DNA of 64,000 nt from an uncultured Lysobacterales bacterium (GCA_937924405.1 CALDVW010000007.1:1-64000); one strand, 5' to 3'. Counted from the stretch's first letter, positions 17,064-27,437 are shown. The notes: generated from the letters alone by a model not told the origin. A program made the numbers and translations.

Positions 17064-19511
17064 TTAAAACGTTGTTCCAAAAGAGAATTGGAGGTCTTCC
17101 GTACGGTCCCCGGGGCGGTCGTTGAAGGGGAAGGCATAGGAAATGACGATGGGTCCAATGGGGGCCTCCCAGGTCACCGAAAGGCCAAAGGATCCTCTCA
17201 GCTTGTCTGCCTCGAACGCGCTGATGTCTTCATACACATAGCCGGTATCCACGAATAGCGCAATACGCGTGCCGCTCTGGCTGCCAACAAAGGGTGTGGG
17301 GATAGCCAGTTCCAGGCCACCGGCGACTTTGAAGTCCCCACCGACAGATCGGCAGAAAGCATCCTTGGGGCCAAGGGTGTTGTCGTCGTAGCCGCGCAAA
17401 TCCCGGACACCACCACTGTAAAAATGCTCATAAAACGGCAAGCCGGTGTCGAGTTTCATCAAATCCGTTGGATCACATTCTCCTAAAGGCGCGTCGATTT
17501 CGATGGGTGTCGCCTGGCTGTCCTTATCGTAGCTATCGTAGGAATCGCCGTAGCCGAGATTACCCTTGATGGCAAAAACCAACCCACCCCAAATCGGCCA
17601 GTACTTAGCGCCGCGATAATACAATTTGTAGTATTGACGCGAGCTTCCCGGCAGGGCAGTCTGCAAGGTCAGGGATTGAGCTGAACCCCTGGAAGGATTG
17701 AGAAAGTGGTTCCTGCTGTCCCGGTTCCAGCTCACGTTCCAGTCGAAAATGTCGAACTGGCGCTCGGAAGGCGATATGACGCCATCGCCATTGAAATCGA
17801 GCGAGTGAGACAGCGGGTCGCCGGCCCGGGGCACGAGGCCGAATTCAAGACAGATTGTTGGCTCTTCCGGGTCTACTTCGATACAGGTGAATTGACCGAT
17901 ATTGAGCTGTGAATTGCGGTAACCCACGCCCGATCTCAAGTAATCTATTTCGGTCACAGGCACGCCAAAATTCATGCCAAGCGCCCACTCGCTGCTGGTA
18001 AAGGTCGAGATGTTGGCGGCACCCTGGTCAAATTTCTGGTAGCGGGCATAAAATCCGCGGCTGACGCCGTCTTCTGTCCAGTATGGATTGTCATAGGACA
18101 GGTTGATGCTGCTGATAATGCTGCTGTGGGACAGGCCCAGGCCGAGTCTCTTACCGCTGCCAAGGAAGTTATCCTGCTGCACGCTGAGCGATGCAATCAG
18201 GCCCTGTACCTGGGAATAACCCAACCCGACTGTGAAACTGCCGGCAGGCCTCTCGCTGACGGTCACGATGACATCTACCTGGTCGTCGGTGCCCTGCACT
18301 GCGGGTGTTTCTACTTCGACGGTTTCAAAGTAGGTCAGGCGCTGCATCCGAATCTTGGACCGGTCGATGGCTGATTGCGAGAACCAGGCGCCTTCCATCT
18401 GGCGCATCTCGCGCCGCAGGACCTCATCCTTGGTCTTGTTGTTGCCTACAAACTGAATCCGGCGGATATAGACCCGCTTACCCGGATCCACGAAAAAATT
18501 AATCGAGACCAGACGATTATCCCGGTCAACATCCGTGATCGGATTCACATTGGCGAACGCGTACCCGATGTTGGACAGAATGGCGTTGATATTTTCGACA
18601 CTCTGCTCAATTTTTTTGCGGGAGAAAATCTCGCCAGGCTGCACTATGATCATCCGTTGCAGCGTTCCTTCATCGATCACCAGATCGCCGGTGATGGATA
18701 TTTCATCCACACCGTACACATCTCCCTCCACGACGTTTGCCGTGATATAGATGTCTTCCTTGTTCGGCGAAATGGAGACCTGGGTTGATTCCACGCTGAA
18801 ATCCACATAGCCGCGGTCAAGGTAATAGGACCTGAGCTTTTCCATATCCCCCGAGAGCTTTTCCCGGGAGTATTGCCCGTCTTTCGACCAGAACTTCCAG
18901 AAGGGCTTCACATCCGCTTCGAATTCCTTGAGGATTTCCTTGTCAGTGAACGTTTCATTGCCCACGATGTTGATGTGCCGGATTTCCGCGACATCGCCTT
19001 CATCGATGACGATGGCGACCCGAACGCGGTTGCGGTCCAGTTCCGTCACCCGGGTGTCTACGTCTACTGAGTAACGGCCCTGCGAAAAATATTGCTTGAC
19101 CAGTTCCTGTTTGAGGCGGTCGAGCACCAGCCGGTCAAACACTTCGCCCTCGGAAAGGCCGATGTCGAACAGCACCCTCCTGAGTTCTTCTTCCTTGATG
19201 GCTTTGTTGCCGCTCAGGGAGACATTGGCTATGGCAGGTCGTTCCAGCACCGTGATGACCAGGATATTACCCTCCCTGCTCAATGCGACATCCGCGAAAA
19301 ACCCGGTCCGATACAGTTCGCGGATAGCCGAGCGGGAGTTGGAAGGCGTCAGTTCATCACCGGGATTGAGTGGAAGATAGCTATAGATAGTGCCTTCGGA
19401 AATTCGTTGCAGGCCATCTACACGAATATCCGAGACGATGAATGAGTCAGCCCCCTGGGCAGCATTTGTCCACAAAAGGCAGCTCAGAATCAGAGCTAAA
19501 ATTCTTATCAT
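17064..19511 (-). CDS. bamA: Outer membrane protein assembly factor BamA
   Basis: The signal peptide (ILALILSCLLWTNAAQG) is followed by five POTRA domains (FIVSDIRVDGLQRISEGTIY through VETPAVQGTDDQV) and a C-terminal 16-stranded barrel. The conserved GVRDLRGYDDNTLGP, in the position of the RGF/RGY loop-6 motif, and the terminal phenylalanine are present. The ATG at 19511 gives 815 residues; the reading frame extends upstream without support. It inserts beta-barrel proteins into the outer membrane. It sits between rseP and skp, the standard order. Confidence 0.96.
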   Translation of the reverse strand: MIRILALILSCLLWTNAAQGADSFIVSDIRVDGLQRISEGTIYSYLPLNPGDELTPSNSRSAIRELYRTGFFADVALSREGNILVITVLERPAIANVSLSGNKAIKEEELRRVLFDIGLSEGEVFDRLVLDRLKQELVKQYFSQGRYSVDVDTRVTELDRNRVRVAIVIDEGDVAEIRHINIVGNETFTDKEILKEFEADVKPFWKFWSKDGQYSREKLSGDMEKLRSYYLDRGYVDFSVESTQVSISPNKEDIYITANVVEGDVYGVDEISITGDLVIDEGTLQRMIIVQPGEIFSRKKIEQSVENINAILSNIGYAFANVNPITDVDRDNRLVSINFFVDPGKRVYIRRIQFVGNNKTKDEVLRREMRQMEGAWFSQSAIDRSKIRMQRLTYFETVEVETPAVQGTDDQVDVIVTVSERPAGSFTVGLGYSQVQGLIASLSVQQDNFLGSGKRLGLGLSHSSIISSINLSYDNPYWTEDGVSRGFYARYQKFDQGAANISTFTSSEWALGMNFGVPVTEIDYLRSGVGYRNSQLNIGQFTCIEVDPEEPTICLEFGLVPRAGDPLSHSLDFNGDGVISPSERQFDIFDWNVSWNRDSRNHFLNPSRGSAQSLTLQTALPGSSRQYYKLYYRGAKYWPIWGGLVFAIKGNLGYGDSYDSYDKDSQATPIEIDAPLGECDPTDLMKLDTGLPFYEHFYSGGVRDLRGYDDNTLGPKDAFCRSVGGDFKVAGGLELAIPTPFVGSQSGTRIALFVDTGYVYEDISAFEADKLRGSFGLSVTWEAPIGPIVISYAFPFNDRPGDRTEDLQFSFGTTF

Positions 19512-19524
19512 TGGTTCTGAAAGT

Positions 19525-20901
19525 CTATCCGACCAGCCGTAAAATATCGTTAACAAATGCAAGGCTCATCAGCCCTGCGAGAGCGATGAGCCCAAAATAT
19601 TGGCCCGCTATCTGAGCTTGATCAGATACCGGGCTTCCTTTGACCAATTCTATCAGGTAATAGAGCAAATGACCGCCATCGAGTACCGGTATTGGTAATA
19701 GATTGAGAATGCCCAGGCTGAGGCTGATGGCGCCCAGAAAAAACAGAAAGTGCGATAGCCCGGCCGATGCCGAAGTGTTCGCGAATTGTGCGATGCTGAT
19801 AGGCCCTGAAAGATTTTTGACGGAAGCCTTACCTGTGATCATCCGGCCCAGCAGGCCCAGGGTCGATCCGGTCAGACGCCAGGTCTCCTTTACGGCCGCC
19901 TGCAATCCCTCCAGCGGGCCGAGTCGTAAAACGATAGCTGCCCGATCCAGCGACGCCCTTTGCTCGCTGCTGATTTCCGCGTTTCTGATACCAAGCAACA
20001 GGCGGCTTGAAAACCAGCCGGACTTTTCCTTCCGGGGCCGCACTTCAAGCTCCAGTTGAGTTCCGTCCCGATCCACAGTAATGGACAATGGCTCACCTTC
20101 GATGCCGTGAGTTTGCACGAGGTGGCCGATCCAGGACCAGCTCAATACTTCCTCACCGGCGATACTCAAGATACGGTCGCCCTCATAGAGACCGGCCTGG
20201 TACGCGGGACTCGGGTTGGTGACCTCACCAATGACCGGTGGAATTTCCAGCCGCCAGGGCTCCAGCCCGATGGCTTCAAGGGTTTTTTCTTCGCTGAAAT
20301 CTGCACCCAGCGCGGCCAGTTCCAGGGTGTGTTCCGAACGGATTCCATCAGCGTTTTCGACGGTGACATCCACGTTGTTGCGATCCAGTGCGTGTGTCAC
20401 CAGCTCGAGCATCGCATGTGACCAGGTACGGGTATCGCTTTCGTCAACCGCCACGATGGCGTCGCCCGGCTCAATACCAGCTTCCAGTGCGATTCCGGAT
20501 ACCCCACCGATGACCGGCCGGGACTCGGGTATTCCAACCAGGAACATCAGCCAAAAAGCCAGCACGGCGAATACCAGATTGAAAATCGGACCGGCTGCAA
20601 CGATGGCTATTCGGGCCCATACCGGCTTGCGGTTGAATGCCTGATCGAGCTGATCAGGGGGTACTTCACCCTCGCGCTCGTCCAGCATTTTTACGTAGCC
20701 GCCGAGGGGAATCGCCGCCACGGCATATTCAGTATCGTCAGATCCCCGCCGCGACCAGATCGGTTTGCCAAAGCCGACGGAAAAACGCAAGACACGGACA
20801 CCGAGTCTTCGCGCGACCCAGAAATGGCCGAATTCGTGAAATGTGATCAGCAAGCCGAGCGCAACCAGCAACCACCAGATTGAACCGATTACTTCACCCA
20901 T
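19525..20901 (-). CDS. rseP: RseP site-2 protease
   Basis: The zinc-binding HEFGH motif occurs at residues 22-26 in the first membrane helix, two PDZ domains occupy the centre (GGVSGIALEAGIEPGDAIVAV and GEVTNPSPAYQAGLYEGDRIL), and the C-terminal NLLPIPVLDGGHLL contains the LDG metal ligand. It cleaves anti-sigma factors such as RseA and leftover signal peptides within the inner membrane. The length, 458 residues, is normal. Its start overlaps the end of dxr by eight bases. Confidence 0.96.
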   Translation of the reverse strand: MGEVIGSIWWLLVALGLLITFHEFGHFWVARRLGVRVLRFSVGFGKPIWSRRGSDDTEYAVAAIPLGGYVKMLDEREGEVPPDQLDQAFNRKPVWARIAIVAAGPIFNLVFAVLAFWLMFLVGIPESRPVIGGVSGIALEAGIEPGDAIVAVDESDTRTWSHAMLELVTHALDRNNVDVTVENADGIRSEHTLELAALGADFSEEKTLEAIGLEPWRLEIPPVIGEVTNPSPAYQAGLYEGDRILSIAGEEVLSWSWIGHLVQTHGIEGEPLSITVDRDGTQLELEVRPRKEKSGWFSSRLLLGIRNAEISSEQRASLDRAAIVLRLGPLEGLQAAVKETWRLTGSTLGLLGRMITGKASVKNLSGPISIAQFANTSASAGLSHFLFFLGAISLSLGILNLLPIPVLDGGHLLYYLIELVKGSPVSDQAQIAGQYFGLIALAGLMSLAFVNDILRLVG

Positions 20902-22081
20902 TAGACTGATCTACCCATTGTTTCGCCATATGTCTCGCCTTGCGGTCGCATTCCTTTACGTCTTCAAGATTTTGGACGGCTGATACTTCGATCCGTTCCA
21001 TCACGCTGCCAACCAGTTGTGGAATCCGGTCAAATCCGATCCGGTTGTCGAGAAACGCATCCACTGCAACTTCGTTGGCGGCATTCAATGTTGCCGGCGC
21101 ACTTGCACCCGCTTTCATTGCCTCGAAGGCCAGCCCGAGGCAGGGGAAGCGCTCCAGGTCAGGCGCTTCAAAACTGAGGTCGTTCATTTGAGAAAGATTG
21201 AGGCGGTCGACGCCTGCTTCAATGCGGTCGGGCCAGGCCAGGGCGTGGGCTATGGGCGTGCGCATGTCCGGCGTACCCATTTGGGCCAGCACGGAACCGT
21301 CCCGGTAGGCTACCATCGAATGCACGATGCTTTGGGGGTGGACCAGCACTTCAATCTGGTCAGGTCTCGCGTTGAATAGCCAGCGTGCTTCGATCACTTC
21401 GAGTCCCTTGTTCATCAAGGTGGCTGAATCGACCGAGATTTTTCTACCCATACTCCAGTTGGGATGATTGCAGGCTTGCGCCGGCGTCACAAGGTGAAAT
21501 TGATCAGCGGGCATTTCACGGAATGGTCCGCCTGAAGCGGTCAGGATGATTTTGCGGACGCCGGCCGCCTCCAGCCCGTCTTCGAATTGAGGGGGTAAAG
21601 CCTGGAAAATGGCGTTGTGTTCTGAATCGACAGGCAGGATTTTTGCCTCGTTCCGATTCGCCTCCGCAACAAAGACTTCTCCGGCGATCACCAGCGATTC
21701 CTTGTTTGCGAGCAGGATTTTTTTTCCGCACCGGGCAGCGTGAAAAGTGGATTCCAGCCCCGCAGCCCCGACGATGGCGGCCATCACGATATCGGTCCGC
21801 GTCATCCCGGCCGCCTCGTTCAGGCCGGCACTCCCCGACATGACATCGGCCCTGGCTTCCAGTCGCCGCAACGCTTCTACAAGATCATCTTCCAGCAAAG
21901 GGTCAGCGATCACGGCAAGCCCGACGTCAAAACGTGCACATTGCTCAGCCAGGCGGTCAACATTCCTGTTGGCGGAAAGAGCGGAAATCCGGTAGCGGTC
22001 CGGGTTGCGTTCAATCACGTCCAGGGTGTTCCTGCCGATGGAGCCGGTTGATCCCAGCACGGAGACGTTTTGCTGTGTCAT
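20894..22081 (-). CDS. dxr: 1-deoxy-D-xylulose 5-phosphate reductoisomerase
   Basis: The NADPH-binding N-terminus VSVLGSTGSIGRNTLDV, the LLANKESLVIAGE region, PVDSEHNAIFQAL, the substrate loop NWSMGRKISVDSATLMNKGLE and the C-terminal NAANEVAVDAFL are all intact in 395 residues. It performs the first committed step of the MEP isoprenoid pathway, which feeds UppS upstream. The ATG at 22081 overlaps the cdsA stop in an ATGA arrangement; extension upstream would run through cdsA. Confidence 0.96.
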   Translation of the reverse strand: MTQQNVSVLGSTGSIGRNTLDVIERNPDRYRISALSANRNVDRLAEQCARFDVGLAVIADPLLEDDLVEALRRLEARADVMSGSAGLNEAAGMTRTDIVMAAIVGAAGLESTFHAARCGKKILLANKESLVIAGEVFVAEANRNEAKILPVDSEHNAIFQALPPQFEDGLEAAGVRKIILTASGGPFREMPADQFHLVTPAQACNHPNWSMGRKISVDSATLMNKGLEVIEARWLFNARPDQIEVLVHPQSIVHSMVAYRDGSVLAQMGTPDMRTPIAHALAWPDRIEAGVDRLNLSQMNDLSFEAPDLERFPCLGLAFEAMKAGASAPATLNAANEVAVDAFLDNRIGFDRIPQLVGSVMERIEVSAVQNLEDVKECDRKARHMAKQWVDQSNG

Positions 22082-22896
22082 GAACCCAGAACCTGGTAAG
22101 CCAGGGCAAAAAACGGAGCGCCGGTGAGCAGGCTGTCGTAACGGTCGAGCACCCCGCCATGTCCCGGAAAAATGGCTCCGGTATCCTTCAAACCCACGGT
22201 TCTTTTGTGGATGCTGATGAACAGGTCCCCACCGATCGAAGCGAGCGCCGTGATTACGGTCATAATGACCAGTGTACTCACGGGAATGGCCAGGCCGGCG
22301 ATGAGGTTCGCCCACACGAATGCAGCAAGTAGGGCCAATGCAATGCCTCCATATACGCCTTCCCAGGTTTTCTTGGGGCTGATGACCGGCGCCAGTTTGT
22401 TTTTGCCGAATTGCCGGCCACTGAAGTAAGCGCCCACGTCCGAGGCCCAGATGATGAGAAGCAGCAGAAATACGATGAAGGGGCCGTCCGGGCGGTCGTG
22501 CAGCCAGGCCAGCCCAAACCAGCAGAAGGTAATGGCGCCAAGGGCTGACAGAAACCCCAGCCACTGAAAGCCGCTGCCGGGTGTTGCACCAGCGCGGTAA
22601 AAGAACAGGCGGCCGAGCATCAGCAGCCAAAAAACGCAGGCAACACTCAGCAAGCCCGGGGCCTGCGCCATGACTGCCGGCCAGTAATACATCATGAACC
22701 CGATTATGAAAGCCTGCAGCGCCAACAATAAATAGCCGGTAACGGTGGGGAGCTTTGCAAGCTTTCTGAATTCCCAGCAGCCGGTCATCAGCAGCAGGGC
22801 CAGCAGCCCCCTGAAAAGCGAGGAAGGCGCCAGGAATACCGCTGCGACAGTAGCGGCGAAAATGATCAGGGCAGTGATGATCCTTGTTTTAAGCAC
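22078..22896 (-). CDS. cdsA: Phosphatidate cytidylyltransferase
   Basis: The 272-residue polytopic membrane protein ends with the CDP-diglyceride synthase signature: IHKRTVGLKDTGAIFPGHGGVLDRYDS, preceded by SPKKTWEGVYGG and WASDVGAYFSGRQFG. It makes CDP-diacylglycerol from phosphatidate and CTP, the branch point to all phospholipids. It lies 12 bases downstream of uppS. Confidence 0.95.
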   Translation of the reverse strand: MLKTRIITALIIFAATVAAVFLAPSSLFRGLLALLLMTGCWEFRKLAKLPTVTGYLLLALQAFIIGFMMYYWPAVMAQAPGLLSVACVFWLLMLGRLFFYRAGATPGSGFQWLGFLSALGAITFCWFGLAWLHDRPDGPFIVFLLLLIIWASDVGAYFSGRQFGKNKLAPVISPKKTWEGVYGGIALALLAAFVWANLIAGLAIPVSTLVIMTVITALASIGGDLFISIHKRTVGLKDTGAIFPGHGGVLDRYDSLLTGAPFFALAYQVLGS

Positions 22897-22908
22897 TGAT
22901 CAAGATCC

Positions 22909-23646
22909 TCAGGTCGACTGCTGTCTGATTTGTTCGCCCGTGAGCCCGTATCGCCGCTCCCTTGAACGGTAAATTGAAATGGCCTCGTCAAGTGCTTTCG
23001 GACTGAATTCCGGCCACAATAATGGGGTGAAAAAGAATTCCGTGTAGGCCGAGTCCCATAACAGGAAGTTACTGATTCTCATCTCTCCGCCAGTCCGGAT
23101 GAACAGGTCCGGATCTCCGTTTTCTCCGAGAGCCAGCCGGCGGGCAAACTCGCTCTCATCGATCTGCTCAGGTTTGATCTTGCCCGCAACCGCTGCTTCG
23201 GCAATTTTTCGGGCCGCATTCACAATGTCCCATCTTCCGCCATAATTTGCCGCGACATTGAGCGTCATACGCTCATTATTTGCGGTGCGCAGCATGGCGC
23301 TTTCAATTTTTTTCTGCAATTCCGGAGAGAATGCGGTCAGATCGCCGATAAATTTGACCTGTACACCATTTTCATTGAGTTCTTTGACTTCGCGGTCGAG
23401 CGCGCGCATGAAAAGATCCATCAGGCGGTTGACTTCCTTTTGCGGGCGCTTCCAGTTTTCGCTGGAAAAAGCGAAAACGGTCAGATTTCTGATCCCAATC
23501 CGGCCGCTGTGCTCAACGATCTTTCGCAGGGCCTTGACGCCGGCCTGGTGGCCAAATGTCCGCGGTCGGTTTTTTTTCTCCGCCCAACGGCCGTTGCCAT
23601 CCATCACGATGGCTACATGGGCCGGAAGATCCGATGCGATGGTCAT
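22909..23646 (-). CDS. uppS: Undecaprenyl diphosphate synthase
   Basis: The motif HVAIVMDGNGRWAEKKNRPR near residue 10 holds the catalytic Asp, NLTVFAFSSENWKRP follows, and the C-terminal DLFIRTGGEMRISNFLLWDSAYTEFFF (identifying region only) binds isopentenyl diphosphate. The enzyme makes the C55 carrier lipid used for peptidoglycan and O-antigen. At 245 residues it has the usual length. It is part of the frr-uppS-cdsA-dxr run. Confidence 0.95.
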   Translation of the reverse strand: MTIASDLPAHVAIVMDGNGRWAEKKNRPRTFGHQAGVKALRKIVEHSGRIGIRNLTVFAFSSENWKRPQKEVNRLMDLFMRALDREVKELNENGVQVKFIGDLTAFSPELQKKIESAMLRTANNERMTLNVAANYGGRWDIVNAARKIAEAAVAGKIKPEQIDESEFARRLALGENGDPDLFIRTGGEMRISNFLLWDSAYTEFFFTPLLWPEFSPKALDEAISIYRSRERRYGLTGEQIRQQST

Positions 23647-23699
23647 ACCCTGATACGCCCTGGAAGTTGTTTTCTGGACTGGTCCGCTAAGCGGCCAGC

Positions 23700-24257
23700 T
23701 CAGATTTCCAGAAGTTCCTTTTCTTTCTCGGCCACTATCTCGTCAACTTTAGCGACCGCCAGGTCAGTGATATTCTGGATATCCAGTTCAGCCTTGCGTT
23801 CGTCGTCTTCGGAAATTTGTTTTTCCTTGAGCAGTTCCTTGATGTGATGATTGGCGTCGCGGCGTATATTCCGGATGGCGATTTTCGCATTCTCGCCCTC
23901 GTGGTGAACGATTTTACCCAGTTCTTTGCGGCGCTCTTCGGTCAGCGGCGGAAGCGGTATCCGGATGACCTGGCCCGCCGTACTGGGATTCAGGCCAAGG
24001 TCCGATGTCAGGATTGCCTTTTCAATGACCTTTACCATGGATTTGTCCCACGCGGTGACACTCAATGTGCGGGCGTCCTCGACAGCTACGCTTGCCGCCT
24101 GCCCGATGGGCACTTCGCTGCCGTAGTAATCCACATGAACATGTTCCAGCAGGCTGGGGTGAGCCCGGCCGGTCCTGATTTTGGCCAGTTCGTGACGCAG
24201 GGATTCCAGACTCTTGTTCATGCGAGTCCGGCCGTCTTGCTTGATTTCGGCGAGCAT
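23700..24257 (-). CDS. frr: Ribosome recycling factor
   Basis: The 185-residue protein shows the family pattern throughout: [22 protein letters not shown], the hinge and domain II ([21 protein letters not shown]), and [20 protein letters not shown] with the long final helix. With EF-G it splits post-termination ribosomes. It follows pyrH after 39 bases. Confidence 0.96.
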   Translation of the reverse strand: MLAEIKQDGRTRMNKSLESLRHELAKIRTGRAHPSLLEHVHVDYYGSEVPIGQAASVAVEDARTLSVTAWDKSMVKVIEKAILTSDLGLNPSTAGQVIRIPLPPLTEERRKELGKIVHHEGENAKIAIRNIRRDANHHIKELLKEKQISEDDERKAELDIQNITDLAVAKVDEIVAEKEKELLEI

Positions 24258-24296
24258 GAAATTCTCCTGTTATGGATTCAGATTCAGTAATTCTAA

Positions 24297-25013
24297 TCAG
24301 AAAACCAGCGTGCCGATGGCTTCGCCTTGCATAATACTTACCAGATTGCCTTCTTCGAATACATTGAATACGCGGATCGGCATTCCCTGGTCGCGGCAAA
24401 GAACGATGGCATTGGCGTCCATTACACCCAGTTTGCTTTCAATAACGCGATCGTAATCGAGTTGATCAAAAAGTACAGCCGATTTGTCCTTGACCGGATC
24501 TGCCGAATAGACCCCATCGACCTTGGTGGCCTTGAGCACCAGATCGGCTCCGATCTCGATGGCCCGCAAAGCGGCTGCAGTATCCGTAGTGAAAAATGGA
24601 TTACCCGTGCCACCGGCACAGATGACGACGCGGCCCTTTTCCAGGTGCCTGATGGCCCGGCGGCGGATGTAATCCTCACAAACATCGTGCACTGAGACGG
24701 CTGACATCACGCGCGCATGGATCTGTACACTCTCGAGGGCGTCCTGCAAGGCAAGGGCGTTCAACACCGTCGCCAGCATACCCATGTGATCACCGGTGAC
24801 GCGGTCTATGCCTGATTCGGCCAGGCCGGCGCCGCGGAAGATGTTACCGCCGCCTATCACCACGGCAATCTGGATGCCAAGCCGGGTTACGTCACCAATC
24901 TCGGTTGCGATCCGGTGGATGATGTCCGGATCGATACCGTAGTCTTCTTTGCCCAGCAGCGCCTCGCCGCTAAGCTTCAGGAGGATTCTCTGATAGGCTT
25001 CTTCAGCCACCAC
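24297..25013 (-). CDS. pyrH: UMP kinase
   Basis: The amino-acid kinase fold has [12 protein letters not shown], the nucleotide loop [37 protein letters not shown] and [19 protein letters not shown], all typical of bacterial hexameric UMP kinase, regulated by GTP and UTP. The likely start is GTG at 25013 or the adjacent GTG at 25010, inside the end of tsf, implying translational coupling. The length is 238 residues. Confidence 0.95.
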   Translation of the reverse strand: MVAEEAYQRILLKLSGEALLGKEDYGIDPDIIHRIATEIGDVTRLGIQIAVVIGGGNIFRGAGLAESGIDRVTGDHMGMLATVLNALALQDALESVQIHARVMSAVSVHDVCEDYIRRRAIRHLEKGRVVICAGGTGNPFFTTDTAAALRAIEIGADLVLKATKVDGVYSADPVKDKSAVLFDQLDYDRVIESKLGVMDANAIVLCRDQGMPIRVFNVFEEGNLVSIMQGEAIGTLVF

Positions 25014-25878
25014 TTACCTGCTGCATAACTTCATCCGCAAAGTTTTCCTGTTTCTTCTCGATGCCTTCGCCGACAGCAAGTCTGCTGAAGCCATTGACGG
25101 TGGCGGATTTCTGATCCAGCAACTTGGCTACCGTCATATCGCCGTCTTTCACGAAAGGCTGTCCAAGAAGTGTGATACCTGAAAGATGTTTGCGCAAGCG
25201 TCCGGTTACCATTTTTTCGATGATTTCGGCTGGTTTGCCACTGCTTTCGGCCTGCGCAACCAGGATGTCCTTCTCACGTGCAATGACATCCGCGGGAACA
25301 TCTTCAGCCGATACAAATTCCGGATTCAATGCGGCAATGTGCATGGCAAGGTCACGGGCCAACTCTTCATCGCCACCCGAAACGTCAACCAGTACGCCGA
25401 TCTTGCCGCCGTGAACGTAAGCGCCGATTGTTCCATCGGTAGAAGTCCGGACGAAGCGGCGAACCTGGACGTTTTCTCCGATCTTGGTCACCAGAGCCTG
25501 GCGGGCTTCTTCTACCGTACCGCCATTGGTGCGGGTGTTCATCAGGGCGTCCACGTCAGCAGGTGATTCGTTCAGCGTGTTGAGCGCAACCTCGCCGGCG
25601 AAACGGTTGAAGCTGTCGTCTTTGGCAACGAAGTCGGTTTCGCAATTGACTTCGACCATCACAGCCTCTTTACCGCTCTGTGCCACTGCCTGGGCGATTC
25701 TACCTTCAGCTGCTACGCGGCTGGCTTTCTTGTCAGCCTGTGCCAATCCGGATTTGCGCAAAAATTCGACCGCTGCATCGAGGTCGCCATTGGTTTCCAC
25801 CAACGCTTTTTTGCATTCCATCATTCCGGCGCCTGTGCGCTCACGAAGTTCTTTTACCATTGCAGCTGTTACTGCCAT
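25003..25878 (-). CDS. tsf: Elongation factor Ts
   Basis: The 291-residue protein carries the UBA-like N-terminus ([21 protein letters not shown]), the contact motif [15 protein letters not shown] for EF-Tu, and the C-terminal [23 protein letters not shown]. It exchanges GDP on EF-Tu. It is downstream of rpsB with a 39-base gap and probably in the same transcript. Confidence 0.96.
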   Translation of the reverse strand: MAVTAAMVKELRERTGAGMMECKKALVETNGDLDAAVEFLRKSGLAQADKKASRVAAEGRIAQAVAQSGKEAVMVEVNCETDFVAKDDSFNRFAGEVALNTLNESPADVDALMNTRTNGGTVEEARQALVTKIGENVQVRRFVRTSTDGTIGAYVHGGKIGVLVDVSGGDEELARDLAMHIAALNPEFVSAEDVPADVIAREKDILVAQAESSGKPAEIIEKMVTGRLRKHLSGITLLGQPFVKDGDMTVAKLLDQKSATVNGFSRLAVGEGIEKKQENFADEVMQQVSGG

Positions 25879-25917
25879 GAGATGTTCCTCTTTCCAATTC
25901 AGATTCAGTGGGTATTC

Positions 25918-26967
25918 TTACTTGTCGTCAGCCTTTTCAGCCTTGACCTTTTTTACGGCCTTTTTTTTGCTGGCTTTCTTTTTCGCCGTTTTCTTTTTCG
26001 GCTTTTCACCGGCATCGGCTTTTTTCTTTTCGGCTTCCGCCTCGTCAGGTGCTTCTTCGACCGCGGCTTCTTCAGCGGCTTCGACCGCGGCTTCTTCAAC
26101 GGCTTTGGTCGCAGCTTCGGCGGGGACTGGCGCCGGTGCAGGGGCTTTGCGGGCTACCACTTTTTTACTGACTTTCTTGCGGGCGCCTTTCTTGTCTTCC
26201 GGTTTGCCCTTGGATGCCTTGCGCTTGACCGGCTTGCCTTCTGCGTCAAGCTCGACGAATTCGTCGTCAACTTCTACCTGGGGAGCTGAAGCACGGCCTT
26301 CCAGGACCGCTTCGGCGGCAAGTTCCGCATATAAACGGATTGAGCGGATGGCATCGTCGTTACCCGGAATGACATAGTCGATATTTTCCGGCGAACAGTT
26401 AGTGTCCACGATGGCGATCACGGGTATGCCAAGCTTGCGGGCTTCCTTCACTGCGATGTCTTCGTGGCTCACGTCCACCACGAACAAGGCGTCGGGAAGG
26501 TGCTTCATATCCTTGATGCCGCCGAGGCTGCGTTCCAGTTTGTCCCTCTCGCGGGTCAGTTGCAGTACTTCCTTCTTGACCAGGTGCTCAATGCTGCCGT
26601 CTTCGTGCATGCCTTCCAGTTGCTTGAGGCGTTTTACGGATGCGCGAATCGTCCGGTAGTTGGTAAGCATTCCTCCCAGCCAGCGGTGTGAAACGTAAGG
26701 CATGCCGCAACGTGCTGCTTCGTCAGCAATTGCCGCACTGGCTGCCCGCTTGGTGCCCACGAACATGATGGACCCGCGTTTTGACGCAAGCTTGCTGATG
26801 AAATTCATTGCGTCATTCAGAAGCGGAAGTGATTTTTCGAGGTTGATAATGTGAATCTTGCCGCGGGCTCCAAATATATAGGGAGCCATTTTGGGGTTCC
26901 AGTAACGGGTCTGGTGACCGAAATGTACGCCTGCTTCAAGCATTTGGCGCATGGTGACGTTAGCCAT
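25918..26967 (-). CDS. rpsB: Ribosomal protein S2 with a long charged C-terminal tail
   Basis: Residues 1 to about 240 are ordinary S2: [50 protein letters not shown] and [20 protein letters not shown]. About 110 further residues, absent from the 241-residue E. coli protein, form a lysine-rich segment ([14 protein letters not shown]), an Ala/Pro/Glu segment, and a final [19 protein letters not shown] run. The tail resembles histone-H1-like or RNA-binding tails. It is in frame with normal codon use and no stop, so it is a real part of the protein. The start follows a GGA-containing site after the leader. Confidence 0.95.
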   Translation of the reverse strand: MANVTMRQMLEAGVHFGHQTRYWNPKMAPYIFGARGKIHIINLEKSLPLLNDAMNFISKLASKRGSIMFVGTKRAASAAIADEAARCGMPYVSHRWLGGMLTNYRTIRASVKRLKQLEGMHEDGSIEHLVKKEVLQLTRERDKLERSLGGIKDMKHLPDALFVVDVSHEDIAVKEARKLGIPVIAIVDTNCSPENIDYVIPGNDDAIRSIRLYAELAAEAVLEGRASAPQVEVDDEFVELDAEGKPVKRKASKGKPEDKKGARKKVSKKVVARKAPAPAPVPAEAATKAVEEAAVEAAEEAAVEEAPDEAEAEKKKADAGEKPKKKTAKKKASKKKAVKKVKAEKADDK

Positions 26968-27110
26968 TGGTATGTCCTTTAAATACAGGAAACCCAGCGG
27001 CTTCTATGCTGCTGGTTTCCGGGGTTAGTCCTCCACTCACCCGTTACAGAGACTCTCCGGCCTTTACCGGGAGCACCCCTCTGAACCGTTGCGGTGAGTG
27101 TGCGTATTTG
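26968..27110 (-). promoter_or_regulatory. Structured 5' leader of rpsB, candidate S2 autoregulation element
   Basis: In the mRNA direction CACTCACC (27100-27093) pairs with GGTGAGTG (27041-27034). They enclose a second hairpin around CTCCCGG/CCGGAG (27074-27052). A third stem (AAACCAGC... with GCTGGGTTT, about 27016-26990) sits just before the start region. Gammaproteobacterial rpsB mRNAs are known to carry a conserved S2-responsive leader, and the position and multi-stem layout fit. Identity with that element was not tested. Confidence 0.6.
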
Positions 27111-27437
27111 ACGTGCAGCCATGGTCTTTATATGAAGGCCATATGACACGCCGGTTTTACTTTTCAACCGAAAGTGGTCAAAAAAGCCGGAGAAATGTAC
27201 CAGAACCCCTCCGCCAAAGCAATAGAAACAGATGCCTTTCAGACCCGGTGCCTGATTCAGCGGGGTGAAACAGGCGAAGCCGAAAAAGCGACTGCGGAAA
27301 GTCGCGGGGTGTTTCTAACAAAAGGCCGTACCAAACTGACGCAAATTGTCACTTTTTCGAAACTTCTACGCGGGAAAGTTCGCGACTAACAGTCATAACT
27401 ATCAGTAAATAAAGAACAATATTTCAGAATTTGGCTT
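27111..27437. other. Intergenic region between rpsB and the peptide unit
   Basis: About 330 bases without a supported gene. It should contain the rpsB promoter on the minus strand (A/T-rich stretches near 27120-27170), but no pair of boxes is convincing. An open frame at 27174-27389 on the plus strand has no ribosome site and an unremarkable composition. In many gammaproteobacteria map lies here, divergent from rpsB; in this window map is at 61 kb. Confidence 0.5.

Noticed and set aside
27174-27389. 71-codon frame between rpsB and the peptide unit
   Set aside because: It starts with GTG without a ribosome site and overlaps the region expected to hold the rpsB promoter; composition gives no support.
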